Of a stretch of DNA of 64,000 nt, positions 23,448-34,675 are shown piece by piece. Each line of letters opens with the position of its first letter. Positions within the stretch are counted from its first letter, which is position 1. The notes under the pieces are model-generated. The model ran no database searches. It was given only the letters and a program-made list of their open reading frames with translations, and was not told the origin of the DNA. This stretch comes from Gremmenia infestans (Eukaryota > Ascomycota > Leotiomycetes > Helotiales > Hamatocanthoscyphaceae), in contig JAFEVB010000026.1 in NCBI GenBank assembly GCA_032629725.1, positions 248,001 to 312,000 on the forward strand, written 5' to 3'. Both the position numbers and the translations under genes were made by a program.

Positions 23448-23683
23448 GACTGAATAATTTCACGGCTTAACTTTCCGTTTTGGGTCGAGAGGAGGGAGTT
23501 GTCGTCTACTCTAGGAAGCTCCCTCTCGGGCTCCCTTGCCTCCACAGATTCCAAACCCCACAGACTCTCATCGCGGCCGGGGTCAAGCCGTCCATGGAGG
23601 TAGGTATGATTGTTGTCCATGGGAATATCCAGGGTGGTGGGGACGTTTCCCTCACACGGCGTCGAAGTCTCGGTGGGGTCCAT
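23311..23683 (-). other. Candidate spliced upstream ORF (86 codons) in the F-box gene leader
   Basis: An ATG at 23683 opens a frame (MDPTETSTPCEGNVPTTLDI at its start) that runs 83 codons to the leader-intron donor at 23433, crosses the spliced junction and stops at TAA 23313-23311, five bases before the ATG at 23305. It overlaps the possible upstream F-box start at 23447 in another frame. It could be an inhibitory uORF, a small separate protein, or chance. No family recognised. Confidence 0.35.
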
Positions 23684-25388
23684 ATTGCTTGTAGTGTTGC
23701 TCGTGACTAGGGCACAGGAGCAGAAGCCCTTTCTTTGTATTCTCACCTTCTCGTCTTCTTCTGCTCTATAAGATTTTGAGTGTCCTTATTTCCCCCAGAT
23801 TGGAAGGTAAGGAAGGATCGGCTAAGGTTTTTCAACAGAGGTGACTTGATCGACCTTTTTCTCCGACATACATGGGGGACGGACGCACGGATATCTTTTT
23901 AAAGGCCAAGCTGGGGCAATGCGGAACGCCACATGCAGAGCAGAATAGAATCGGGAAAGCACGGTTACCAAGTCGTACTGGTTATGTCCGCAGACTTGGC
24001 GGGGAAGGGAAGGGAAAGCAAAATTGATGTATGATATTAATTAAAAATGGAGAAAGTTTTGAGAGCTTCCTGATTGAGACGAATGGTGATTAATGCAATG
24101 CGTCGCGGCAGTTGGTCGGCTACAACAGTAGCGTCTGGAGAAGAGGAGAGAGAGAGAGAGTGAGTAAGGTAAAACAACCCAACCCTAATCCAGCTCGATG
24201 GAGTGACACGGCGCCAATGTTATAATAAAGAGGTTGGCCGAAGAGAGGGGAGGGGCGAGGTTAGTATTGAGTTTAGTACGGGTATAGGAGACGGCGGATT
24301 GTACTTCTACCTTAGTACAGACCGCCTACCTACCTATGTACCTAGTGCAGGTAGAAAAAAGCTTGGCCGTGTGTCCGTCTCTCGCTCGCCTCGTCTGGAG
24401 GCCTTCAAGTAGGTAGGTATGAGTATGCTATGCTACTTACTGTATGCGGAGACCAGTACCTAGGTAGGTAGTACCCAAGCTCCTTCCTAATAATAATAAT
24501 CACTGGCTACCTATTTTGAGGCGTCAAGTTAGTTAAGAACAGACTGTTGGCTAGTGGCTAGTGGTGTCTGACAGTCCAAGTGATCTACTCGTAGTTGTTC
24601 CCAGCACCTCGATTGGCGATGCGATAATTCCAAAGCATCTGGCTTAAGGGCTGATAGGCTCGTTCTAGGAAGGTGCCAGGAATAAGTTGAGACAGAGAGT
24701 GCAGATATTTATTGTCCAGACTGCAAAAGGCCCTGCACGACACGTACAGTACAATACGAGTAAAGTCCTCAAAGGTGGAGGTGGAGGTGGAGAGAGAAAA
24801 GCACAGGCCGCCCAGCACACCTATCCTCTACAGTAGGACGGCTGGAAGCACACCTCCGTCTATGCCGGCGCCGGCCAAAGCCCAGAAAGCACGGGCAAGG
24901 GACAGGTCATGGCAGCCTCGTGGCTTTTGGCATGGGGGGACTGGAGCGTACCGAGTATAGCATGGGTGCGAATCCTCGAGCTTCTTCATGTAGCAGTCAG
25001 GCAAAAAAGCAAAAGGGCAGGTAGGTACTGGCATGGTGATTCTACAGCAGACGAGATCCCAGTTCCATGGGTCTGGAAATTCCCTATTGATCCATCCTCA
25101 CCTTTACTTATACAGTACCTCCTCAGTCAAGTGACGTAGCATCGCAGCTGTGACGGGAGTTGCAGTGCTGTGCGGGGTTCTCAGTCAAGTCAGGCAAACC
25201 AGAACTTCGCTCTACTCGTAAGGTGACTCTCACTCTCATACTGTCATTTTACAACAGCCGTGTCATACTCTCCTTCTAAACTTCCAAGTCCCAACGTTGC
25301 TCAAGAGTTTCTCATACTGCCATCCTAACGTGCATCCATGCGTATGTCTTCCCTCTTCCCAATCATTAAGGACCTTATCCCCATTGTC
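23684..25388. other. Intergenic, 1.7 kb, divergent promoters
   Basis: Between the F-box gene (minus) and the cupin gene (plus). Holds a GA microsatellite (24138-24164), a cluster of TACCTA/TAGGTA motifs (24325-24475), a GTACAGTAC palindrome (24744-24752) and a (GGTGGA)-type repeat at 24775-24792. No gene supported. Confidence 0.55.
24138..24164. repeat. GA microsatellite
   Basis: A purine run containing about eight GA dinucleotides, roughly 700 bp upstream of the F-box start on its promoter side. Confidence 0.8.
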
Positions 25389-26411
25389 ATGCCACATTCC
25401 GTCCACGTTACAAAGACCACCGCTCTAGATGAGGCGACGGGTCAAACAGAAGGCATGATCAGACAAGGGGCCATCATAGGCAAGTCTGACAAGATTTGCG
25501 CGTCAGGTGAGTTGCCGTGCCGTCTGATTGTCATCCAATATAAGCTCTGTAAGACTCAGTTGTAACTTCCCGAAGCAAGCCTTGCTACTGCTGTACCGTA
25601 TTCGGCAAATGCTGCTCAGCCCACCTCCTTTAAAGCACGCACATGAATGTTTGTTGCAGCGTCAAGGGTTCCAACAAGTTTGAATCTTTCTTCTATGTAC
25701 AAGTAAATGCTTCAACTCAGTTTTACATCCCAATATCTATTCAATCAGTTCCCAGTTCTATATCTCACACAACACCATACCATACCATCTCCTATTTCTG
25801 CTCTTCTAACTATTCCACTATCCCCTCCTCGTACCACAAACTTACAAACACCATAGTAATGATAGCAAAACCGCATACATCCTCCGCAGTCCACCATCAC
25901 GGGTTAGTCTTAGTCTATTAAATGATACCTACCTACCCACCTCATGTTCTCCATCCTCTCCCCCCTTTCCACCTCATCCACCCATTCAGCCACCCCCACC
26001 CATCCATCCAACTAACCCCCCACAGCGAACAAGACACAATAATCTTCGCCAAATCCGGCCACGGCACCATAATATCCAACGACGGCAAGACCCGCCAAGA
26101 GCTCAGCCCCGGTGACTTCGCCCTCATCCCAGCCTGGACCGAGCACCAAGAAGCGAACGAGGGCGACGAGGATGTCGTCGTAAGCAAAACTGGCTCTTTG
26201 ATTTTACCCTACCCCTTCTATCATGTTTCTTCTCATGTACTCCAGCTACTCCTTATATACTTCCTAAACTGGAAACATAAGCTCCTTCTACTCACGAAAC
26301 CTTCTTGAATAGGAAATAACTAACTCCCCCATGTTCTAGTGGATAATTACTCGGAGTGGAGGGAGTCCTGTGGTTGTTAATCTTGAGGGGTGGGGTGGGA
26401 AAATGAAATGA
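25389..26411 (+). CDS. Small cupin-domain protein
   Basis: The model is join(25389..25506, 25857..25902, 26026..26179, 26340..26411), 129 residues. The introns are 350, 123 and 160 bp, so introns exceed coding sequence. All junctions are GT-AG and keep frame: CASVMIAKPH, HHHGEQDTI and VVWIITRSGG. The protein is a single-domain cupin. The first cupin motif reads KPHTSSAVHHHGEQDTIIFA with three adjacent His and a Glu as likely metal ligands; the second reads LSPGDFALIPAWTEHQEAN with the fourth His. It ends LEGWGGKMK. Such proteins bind a metal and act in many small-molecule reactions, and the substrate here cannot be inferred. An ATG at 25338 would extend the N-terminus by 17 residues; I chose 25389 because the conserved part begins at once after it. 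Confidence 0.83.
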
Positions 26412-26684
26412 AATCAGACGTGAGGGACGAATCTATCCATTTCAATATGGTATCCTGTGATGGTATTTTGCTGTTCCTTTTAAGACAATGAAGAAGGAAA
26501 GTTCCCCTCCATAACACCCCATGAAAATCAGGCCGCCCTTCCATGCAATGCCACTTTTGCAAATATTTCAGCTCAGGAATAAATGTATGCCAATCAGCTA
26601 TCGTACTAAAACAACGAAGAAAAGTGCCCCCCCTCCAATCCTCATCCAGAACCAGTCCACCCTCCATGCAATATCATATTACAC

Positions 26685-29600
26685 TCAGTTATCCGTATAC
26701 CTCGGTTGATTATCATCTTGCCAGTTCGCAGCTGGTGTCTCGGGCATTGCTCCGTACGCTCCTGGCGTAGGCGCGGCATAGTAACCTTGCTGAGCGCCAG
26801 GAGTAGGAGCATCCATAGCCTGTGGCGTTGGTGCTCCCCATCCACCTCCGCCACCGCCTCCCCAGCCGGGAGCAGGAGTGGGTGCTGCAGCAGGAGTAGG
26901 CGCGTTGTATGGTGCCGGTGTAGGAGCAGAGTAGGCGCCTGGTGTAGGTGCGTTCATTGCCGCAGGAGTAGGCGCGGACATGTTGACACCAGGCGTCGGC
27001 GCGTCGTATGAATTAGCGCCCCAGCCATTGTTAGATTGCTGCTGGTTAGAGCCCCAATTGTCGTTTGATGCTGGTTGCTGATAAGCGGGTGTTTTGGAAC
27101 CCCAGGTATCATTGCCACCGCCGCCGTAGCCAGGTGTTTTTGAGCCTGCCGCAAAACCATCTGACACCCCGTATGCTGGAGTCTTCGCCCCTGATGACCA
27201 AGCGGGTGTCCGGTTGCCGCCTCCATACGATGTTCGGCTACCATCGTAAGGATTGACGGTGCGAGAACCATCAGCCCAGCCAGGAGTTCGACCCCCTGCA
27301 TTGTCACCAGATGATTTCCACGCTGGTGTTCGTCCTCCATTCGCAACCGCGGGCGCTTTGTCTATTAGTTGGAAGACGCAATAATGGTATAGAGAACTTA
27401 CTTCTTGCACCCCATGCTGGGGTTCGCTCGACTCCACCGGCTGCTCCTGGGGTGCGTCCGCCGTCCCAGCTACCTGGAGTAGCTGACCCGAATCCACCCC
27501 GTCCTCTTGGTGTGGCACCCCCTCTACCACCACCAAAGCCACCTCTCGAGTTGGGATTGAATTCTTGGCCTGTAAGTTTGTCCTTGAATGCTAGATCCTC
27601 CTTTGCAACATTTACGGTCTTGTTCTTAGTGTGCAGTTCAACTCGAGCGTTGCTATCAGTGGCCTCTTTCACAATTCCAAGCAGACCTTTATAAGGTCCT
27701 TTTCGGATAGTGACTGTCTGACCAATAGACCGATCTCTACCAAAGCTTTTCGGCGGAGCCATATCACCACCGGTGGCTGGGTTTCGCTTCATCGCCGGGT
27801 TCATAGAGGTAAGATCAGGACCGGTGGAAGCTGTGACAGCACCCTTTGCGGCGACACTGGAGACGGCAGTCGTGCGGGTGACGAATACGCCAGCATTTTC
27901 ATTCTGCGATGGGTTTCGTAAAAAGAGGTAAGCTCGGTGGATGTGAATGATCTTCCCAGATCTGGCTTCGCCGCCGTTCTCTTTTACTGTTTCGTCGAGG
28001 CGAATTTCATTGCCATTGCGATCCGTAGCAACTGCATGTCTCCGCTTTTCGAGCTTATTAGAGATCTGAGATGGCATCACGGTCCGGGTTTGGTTGTTCT
28101 GGTCTAGGACTACGAGCGATTCTCGGTCCACCTTGACAATACAAGCAACTGTGGATGGATCAAGTTGGACTAGATCCCAGAGCTCGAATTTCCCAAGTGA
28201 TCCACTGCCGCCAGAATCACTGGCTTCTCGAAGATCCTTGCTGAATACTGTAATCTCAGTATTTCCATGATCACTCAAGAGAGTAACCCTGTCCTCGGAA
28301 ATTTTGACAACCATTCCAACTTCGTCTCTGAATCGACTGCCGCCAATGACTTTGACGTGGTCACCATTCCTAAATCTCTTTCGGAGTCCTTTTACAGGAA
28401 CTTCAATTGTCTGGCCCTTCAAATCGCCCTCTGAGACTGCCATTGTAACGATATCAGCTTGAACAGAGATTGCCTTCCCTATAACACCCTTCTGCTCGCC
28501 CTCATAAACTTCAATAATATCGCCGGGCAAATATGACGCATTTGCAGTGCTAGCTTTCAGACTGGCAGCCAGAGCATTGAGATCCAAATTTTCGGTGCCA
28601 TCTTCCGCACCAGACGCGAATCTCGTTACCTCTTCCAATGTCGGATTGACATCTTTGACAATGAGGGTTTGGAGTTTTACCTCCTTTTCGCAGTACCCGT
28701 TGACGTATTCATCTCCTGCATAGTTCCATGACTTAGCACCTGCAGTCCCACCGCCTAACAACTTGCTATGTCTTTTTCTGGCTTCAACTTCGCTGAACAA
28801 TCGCTGGGGCGGTCGAGGGCCGGCTACTGGTCGTTTTCGCTTCGCACCAAACGCATCCGTAGGTGCATTTACGTCCTCATGTAGACCGTAATCAAGCCGA
28901 GGCACAAATCTAACCCGTAATTCAAGGCCCGTATCTGTGACATCAATAACTTGGGCAAGATCCCCAGCGTACTTTGGAGGCCTCTTCAGTCGCACGTAAG
29001 CTCCTGGTTCCAATGCTGGGGTTTTCGTGACACGAAGAAGGTCCGGCATCTCCTTGATCTCGACAAGCATCATCTTCGTTCGAGGGTATACGTTCATCAG
29101 GTCAGTCAGGGCAACCATGATATCCGCTTGGCGCTGCGCCTCTACATAGATGAACCCCTTCATTGTTGAATGAGTTCCGCCTCGTTCGAAGGCAGATGTG
29201 ATTGCTAATTCTTCTTTAGTACCCATCCTCTCCTCGATGCGCTTCATGATCGCGAAAACGGCCTCTCTCTCCTTGCCTTCCTTACACCTAACAGCCCAAA
29301 TGCTTGGATCATCCACACTGGGAAGTAAGAGTCGTTTTGGTACCACCGCAGAATCTCCCAGGGCTCTTCCGGTTCGGATTTTGGCGTATCGTTGTCGCAG
29401 GATTTCGGCTTGCTTCTCAGCATCTAGGCTTGCTTCCATCTCACGTCTCCTATCCAACTCCCTGTGTCGTCGATCATCTGTCTCGCCGCCCACTGGCAGG
29501 TCTGCCAAATCGTCGGGATGTGTATCGGCAATGAAGTTGTCCTTAAGTTCATTAAGCTCGTCTTCGTCATCTTCATTTTCATCTTCATCTTCATCAACCT

Positions 29601-30021
29601 CAGCTTCCACGTCGAGGAACTGATTACGTCGCTCGCGCCGGCGCTTTCTTCGATGACCCTGTGAAAGTTAGCACTGATGCCTGGAGGCATTCGCGCGCCG
29701 GGAATAGGTTCCAAAGCAGCAGCCCAAGCTCAAGTCCTGTTGATGGGTTCCGATGGGAAGGAATCGAATGCGTACTGTAATCTCTTCCTCATCATCGTCT
29801 TCTTCATCTTCCTCGTCGTCATCATCTTCTCGAGGCGCGATTTCCTCGCCTTCCTCCTCGGGATCCTCATCTTCATCATCATTCCCAGCATCAAGTCGAT
29901 CTTCGCTCTGTCTCCTAGCAATCGCTGGTGAGCCGTCTACACGTCCAGGCGAGGGCATTGTGCCGGATCCGTCAGACGCAGGAGAATCAGGAGGGGATAC
30001 ATCTTCGGAAGGGCTCGCCAT
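26685..30021 (-). CDS. SPT5: Transcription elongation factor Spt5
   Basis: The model is complement(join(26685..27361, 27402..29658, 29776..30021)), 1059 residues. Exon 1 is very acidic (residues 45-80). The first intron is 117 bp. The second intron is only 40 bp (GTAAGT to TAG) and is required to keep the C-terminal repeats in frame. Domains in order are: acidic N-terminus and [11 protein letters not shown] basic patch, an NGN domain ([20 protein letters not shown]), several KOW domains ([77 protein letters not shown]), and a C-terminal region of repeated TPAW/TPAY and APTPG units. Spt5 pairs with Spt4, clamps RNA polymerase II and couples elongation to capping and histone handling; the Thr-Pro repeats are the type phosphorylated by Bur1/Cdk9. 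The length is normal for the family. Confidence 0.96.
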
Positions 30022-30635
30022 GGTTTTATTGTCGAACAGTTGACTGAAATTCAAAGAAAGATGTTCTCCCTTGGAAGCTCCCATCCATAGCAACGGAACC
30101 TTAAGAGTCTCTTAGTCTGGCGCTAGGATAAGCGGTCGGGCCTAGCCTAATACGGCTACAGCACCATTCAAAAGTGGACCGCCTACAATGGAATCGTTTG
30201 AGAAGACTCTCTTGTACCGTTATCTACCCCATCGGCGGGAAAGCTATTCGGACTGAATGAGAATCTGAGAATTTCAAATATCTTGATTATTCCATTGACT
30301 TTCGGCCCCCGAAATAAGAAAACTGCCAGACCTGACGAAACTTTCGCGTGTCGTCCTACTGTATTGTCTAAGGTAGATTTCAGAGCGATTTGATACATCT
30401 GCATTCTTGACTTATTCTCAAATTATTTTCGTTCTAAAACAGATGCCACATGTTCATTCATCTCATGCTATCTTCAAAGACTAGTGCTTTTCCCCTATAG
30501 TACATGAGCATTCATCCATCCATCAATCCCAAATGCCCGGATATTTCATGCCACCAATCGTAACCCGAACGCCTGGCTACACAATGCGAGTATTAAGCTC
30601 CTCTCTCTGTCGGTCTATGATCTGCTCGAAGAACA
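30022..30635. other. Intergenic, 0.6 kb (SPT5 promoter)
   Basis: Between the SPT5 start and the 3' end of the WDR68-like gene, both on the minus strand. No gene, repeat or RNA element recognised. Confidence 0.5.
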
Positions 30636-33042
30636 TCAAAGCTTCACACCCCATATACCTCTACCCCCGCTAACTCCAAGCCATTCGCTTCCATCATTAT
30701 TCAGACCACTGTGTGGCGCCCAGCTTATGTTTCCAACTTCATAGTCGCACTGCCAGCTTGATGTTGGACCACGAGAATTGTCCGCAGCTTGGGCTCCATT
30801 GATAGCTGGACCCGGTGGTGCATGTGCAGTACTTTGTTGTAGTAAGTCCTATTGCAACGAATTAGCACGGTAAAAAGTAAACTGTCTGAAGAGAGCCAAT
30901 GGGCCTGGAAACTAAGTACAAGCTAACATGTACTCCTAAAACAGCTCTTAGGCTCCCAGCGCCCTCGAAGATTCAATTGAAATTGTATGGGAATAAGCTT
31001 ACCCAGAGAAGCACCGACGAATCGTCACCCCCCGAAGCCAGAGTCCCTCTTCGAGAAGGCGACCACTCAATGCAATTTACAGATGCGGAATGGCCTCGAA
31101 GTTCTAGTAACGCTTGCCCTGGTTGCCGTACATCTAGTATCCGGATAATATTTGAATCTTGAGAGAATGTAGCCAGAAGATGTGTATCATGTGGTGAAGC
31201 AGCTAGTCGCAAAAGTGGGGGTGCGTATGACATTGTTTGCTGGGCGAGCGTGGGACTTATCCTTCCTCCACCAGGACTGGCATCTATATTGAAATCAGCA
31301 TGGGGAATAATTTGACACGATTGAGTACAAACCTTTGTCATCCTTAGCTGTTGGTTCGTATATGATGGTGCTGTGCTCCAAGCTCCGTAAGTCAAACATG
31401 CGCACGCTGCCATCTGCACCACAGCTGACGAAAACGTCAACACTATTGGCACAGAATCTCACATCGAAGACCTCTTTATCGTGTGCAATCAATTGGGTCT
31501 TTGCAGTCAACGTTGGTATATCCCAGATCGTACAGGTCGTGTCGATGCTCGATGTAATGATAAGACTGGGTGAAACTGTATTCCAATCAAGAGAAGTCAG
31601 AGGCGCTGTATGCTCGGGCGTTTTCGAATTGGATAGCAATGCTAAGGGAGTAAGCTTGCTGGCTGGTAGATCTCGCCCCTGGTTGGAAGATCTGGTAATG
31701 GAATTCCCGGGAGAAGCAGATGGTGTTTCGGAAGGCAAAGACCACAACCTTAAATGGTCTCCAGATGTGGCTAAAAGATCTGTCGATTGCTTCTGGGATG
31801 ATGGAGGTTCCCACAGCAAACGTGTTACCGGGTAAGAGTGTGTTGCTTCAGCAATCTTTACAAAGTCTAACCCGTACTTTGGAGAGCCCGGCGTGTACGA
31901 TTCGGCTGGGGTAGGGGTAATTTGAGAATCGAGAATCTGAATCTGTTTGAGAATGAAATATTAGTTATCTGCAAGTCCAGATGGGCCCAATTTTACTGCA
32001 TATGGAAACTCACAAAATTGTGACCGTCTTCCAAGTAGCTTCCCACAGCCACTTTTCCAGCATCATGACCCTGAGCTGGCCACTTGCACCAATCGAAAGC
32101 ATATATAGCCCAAGGTGCAAGGTAGTTACTGTTCGTAGGGACTGCATTTGCGCCGTCATATGAATAGGGATTGGCTCCTGGAATGCTGTCGTCAAGACCA
32201 GAGTCCGCACGAGGACGGATATCAGCTAAACCCAGTGGAGTATTGGAGACCGTACGCTGCGCATTTTGCGGGGTGTATTTCTGGTTTGTTGGAGACGTGT
32301 ATTGATCGGTGCCGCCTGGTGTTGTGGCACCAAATGAACCATAGCCCGCGCCATCGAAGCCTGCAGGACTAGATCGCGTGTAATTGTGCGATAAGCCCAC
32401 AGCTGAAGATCGAGATGGTGTCGAATACTGTTCTTGAATCGAAGTCTGAGAAGCCGTAGGAATTGTAGATCCTGAATTTGCTGACATAGGACCCGGTCTG
32501 CCTGGTTGCAGAGACCCGGGAAGCTGCGCACCGCCCTGATACTGACTACTTCCAGGAGTGGCTTGTTCAACCCCGATACGTGGACCAGCAGGTGTATAAT
32601 CCCTAGGCGACAAAGGATCTCTTGGGGTACTCATATTGGTAGCGTTGGAGCCCAGGTGAAGCTCATCGAGGTTTCGGCGACGAGGGGTCTCGAACTGTTG
32701 TGCGTGGTTCATGGCGGAGGGCGAGTTGGCAGAAGAGATGGGGTGCTGCAGACCGTAGGAGGAAGGGGGCGCAGACTGGCCCTCGGAGCTGTTCATATTC
32801 ATAGCGGTATTATTGACGTTCCCACTCGCGGGGTAGAGTTTATCAGTGCCAGCTGTCGTAGTGTTGCCCGAAACGGCGTGGGCGTTAATGAGATCGCTCC
32901 CCGGGGCTCCAAGAGAACCTAGATTTGCAGCTTGTAGGATGCCAGAAGCAACACCAACCGGCATTTGCTGGGCATTATGTTGCGACGACGACGACGACGA
33001 CGAGGCGGGATGGCTGGAGTGCGAATGCAAGTGGAAGGTCAT
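30636..33042 (-). CDS. WDR68/DCAF7 (AN11/TTG1-type) WD40 protein with long N-terminal extension
   Basis: The model is complement(join(30636..30848, 31003..31283, 31333..31942, 32014..33042)), 710 residues. Introns are 154, 49 and 71 bp, all GT-AG, and every junction continues a WD repeat (HNFIQILDSQ, DDKDASPGGG, SVLLWDLLQQ). Residues 1-290 or so are low-complexity Ser/Pro/Gln/Asn-rich sequence with a TPRDPLSPRDYTPAGP segment that looks like a proline-directed kinase target. The WD40 part begins near WAIYAFDWCKWP, followed by YLEDGHNFIQILD, LLATSGDHLRLWSLP, ITSSIDTTCTIWDIP, VFVSCGADGSVRMFDLR and LASGGDDSSVLLWD, and ends ISWAP...GRGIWGVKL. This order matches WDR68, a scaffold for DYRK/HIPK kinases and CUL4 ligases. 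It is divergent from the phosphopantetheine adenylyltransferase gene. Confidence 0.9.
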
Positions 33043-33442
33043 TGTCGTGAGATACCGTACCTACCAATCCCTCTGGTGGCGGTTACTGCCGAATTAGGTA
33101 CTGTAGTACCGAAGGTACAGTGTAAAGACAATCGCTGCACTACCCAGGAGGCCAGGCCAAATGCTGTGCTGTGATGTGTTGCTGTTGCTGTGACCCTTTA
33201 ACCGAGCACATGCCAGCCGACGAGGACGAGGCTGGCTGGAACTACAACTCTGCTACTTGAGTACACCTACGAGCTACAATCAATCTACTGCCATACTACT
33301 TTGTTTACTTCAACAACTCGGCGGGTCAACTGCACTACAATGATAGTTTCTGTAGTGTAAAGACATTTACAATCCTTCCAAACCCACGTACTCGGTACTA
33401 CTCCTTCAGAGGGGATACCGGCCCCCAGATTCATACCTGTTC
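33043..33442. promoter_or_regulatory. Divergent promoter region, WDR68-like / phosphopantetheine adenylyltransferase
   Basis: A 400-bp interval between two divergent start codons. A GGTACTGTAGTACC palindrome is at 33097-33110, about 55 bp upstream of the WDR68-like start. No other element stands out. Confidence 0.5.
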
Positions 33443-34675
33443 ATGATGCCAAGTTCAAAGGCATTGCCGTCCCTACTTCTCTTACCACCTCCTCCTACAA
33501 CTATCAGCACAACCTCCCTCTCCGCTGCCTATAAAACATCAATAACTGCTACGGTTTCAGCTCTGAAAACTCTCTCCATCAGTACCGAGTTGCTCGTGGT
33601 GCTGCCATATCCTAGCATCCATGATCGACTACAAGCTCCAAGGGCAGCACTGTACGATGATGCCCAGCATCTTCTCGCCGGGCTCTACAGCCTCTTTAGC
33701 AGTGTTTGCGCGAAGCTTGGGGCTGATGTTGAATCAGAGTCCCCAGGTTCCATTGATGCTCGAATTCTATTGTTAGACTACAGTGGATCCCAGACGTTCC
33801 CAGACAATTATGCATTTGATCCTTTTATCGCTGGGCCCATCATTGATCTTCCCACCTTTGCATCCACCCGGCGTTCTTGGAATCTGATTTTCTCGGTCGA
33901 TGGAGAGGAAGGCCAGAAACTGTTTGCCAGCTACTCAAGTCTTGCGAAGAGGACCATATTTCATTTTAAAGGTCACGTGGAGATCGTCGGAGGCGTGAGT
34001 ATGGTTCGGAGAGATCTCGAAGCTATTCGACCACCTCCAAGTTCGTCCAACGTCCATAGTGCCGTGATTGTTGGTGGGACGTTTGACCATCTTCACGCTG
34101 GTCATAAGCTCCTACTTACGGCCACGGCCCTCCTACTTCAACCAGCCAACGAAGTGTCGTGCACTAGCCGAAGATTGATTGTTGGCATAACCGGGGACGA
34201 GCTCTTGAAGAACAAAAAATATGCGGAATACATGAAAACCTGGATGCAACGGCAGGATGACGTTGTTGACTTCTTGATTTCAATTCTGTCTTTTACACGC
34301 TCCCCTCGAGACGAAGCAATTCAAACTTTATCCTTCGACGAACCGGTTCCGAATGGTCGAGCGATACACACCAAACTAAATGCGAGCTCCATCACCATCG
34401 AGTGTGTCGAAATTCAAGATCCTTTCGGGCCTACTATAACAGATGAGAGTGTCACCGCACTTGTAGTCTCAGGGGAAACTCGATCGGGCGGCCAAGCGGT
34501 CAACGCTAAGAGGGGAGAAAAGGGTTGGAAACCTGTCGATATTTTTGAAGTTGACGTATTGGATGCAGAGGGAACCGAAGACGGAGATAGCAAAGCGGAA
34601 AGTTTTGAAACGAAAATCAGCAGTACTGAAATACGAAGACGCCAGGCCGAGAAAGCTCGCAATTCGTCGCTTTAA
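33443..34675 (+). CDS. CAB4: Phosphopantetheine adenylyltransferase (CoA biosynthesis)
   Basis: A single exon of 410 residues. The C-terminal half is a nucleotidyltransferase of the eukaryotic PPAT type: the core motif VGGTFDHLHAGHKLLL near residue 210 has the T/HxGH signature that binds ATP, followed by RLIVGITGDELLKNKKYAEY and a late ALVVSGETRSGGQAVNAKR with the ISSTEIRRR end. The N-terminal ~190 residues form the poorly conserved domain usual in fungal Cab4. The enzyme converts 4'-phosphopantetheine plus ATP to dephospho-CoA, the penultimate step of CoA synthesis, in the cytosol or at the mitochondrial surface. Two ATGs follow each other at 33443 and 33446; either may be used. The dephospho-CoA kinase of animal CoA synthase is not fused here, as expected for fungi. 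Confidence 0.95.
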   Translation: MMPSSKALPSLLLLPPPPTTISTTSLSAAYKTSITATVSALKTLSISTELLVVLPYPSIHDRLQAPRAALYDDAQHLLAGLYSLFSSVCAKLGADVESESPGSIDARILLLDYSGSQTFPDNYAFDPFIAGPIIDLPTFASTRRSWNLIFSVDGEEGQKLFASYSSLAKRTIFHFKGHVEIVGGVSMVRRDLEAIRPPPSSSNVHSAVIVGGTFDHLHAGHKLLLTATALLLQPANEVSCTSRRLIVGITGDELLKNKKYAEYMKTWMQRQDDVVDFLISILSFTRSPRDEAIQTLSFDEPVPNGRAIHTKLNASSITIECVEIQDPFGPTITDESVTALVVSGETRSGGQAVNAKRGEKGWKPVDIFEVDVLDAEGTEDGDSKAESFETKISSTEIRRRQAEKARNSSL

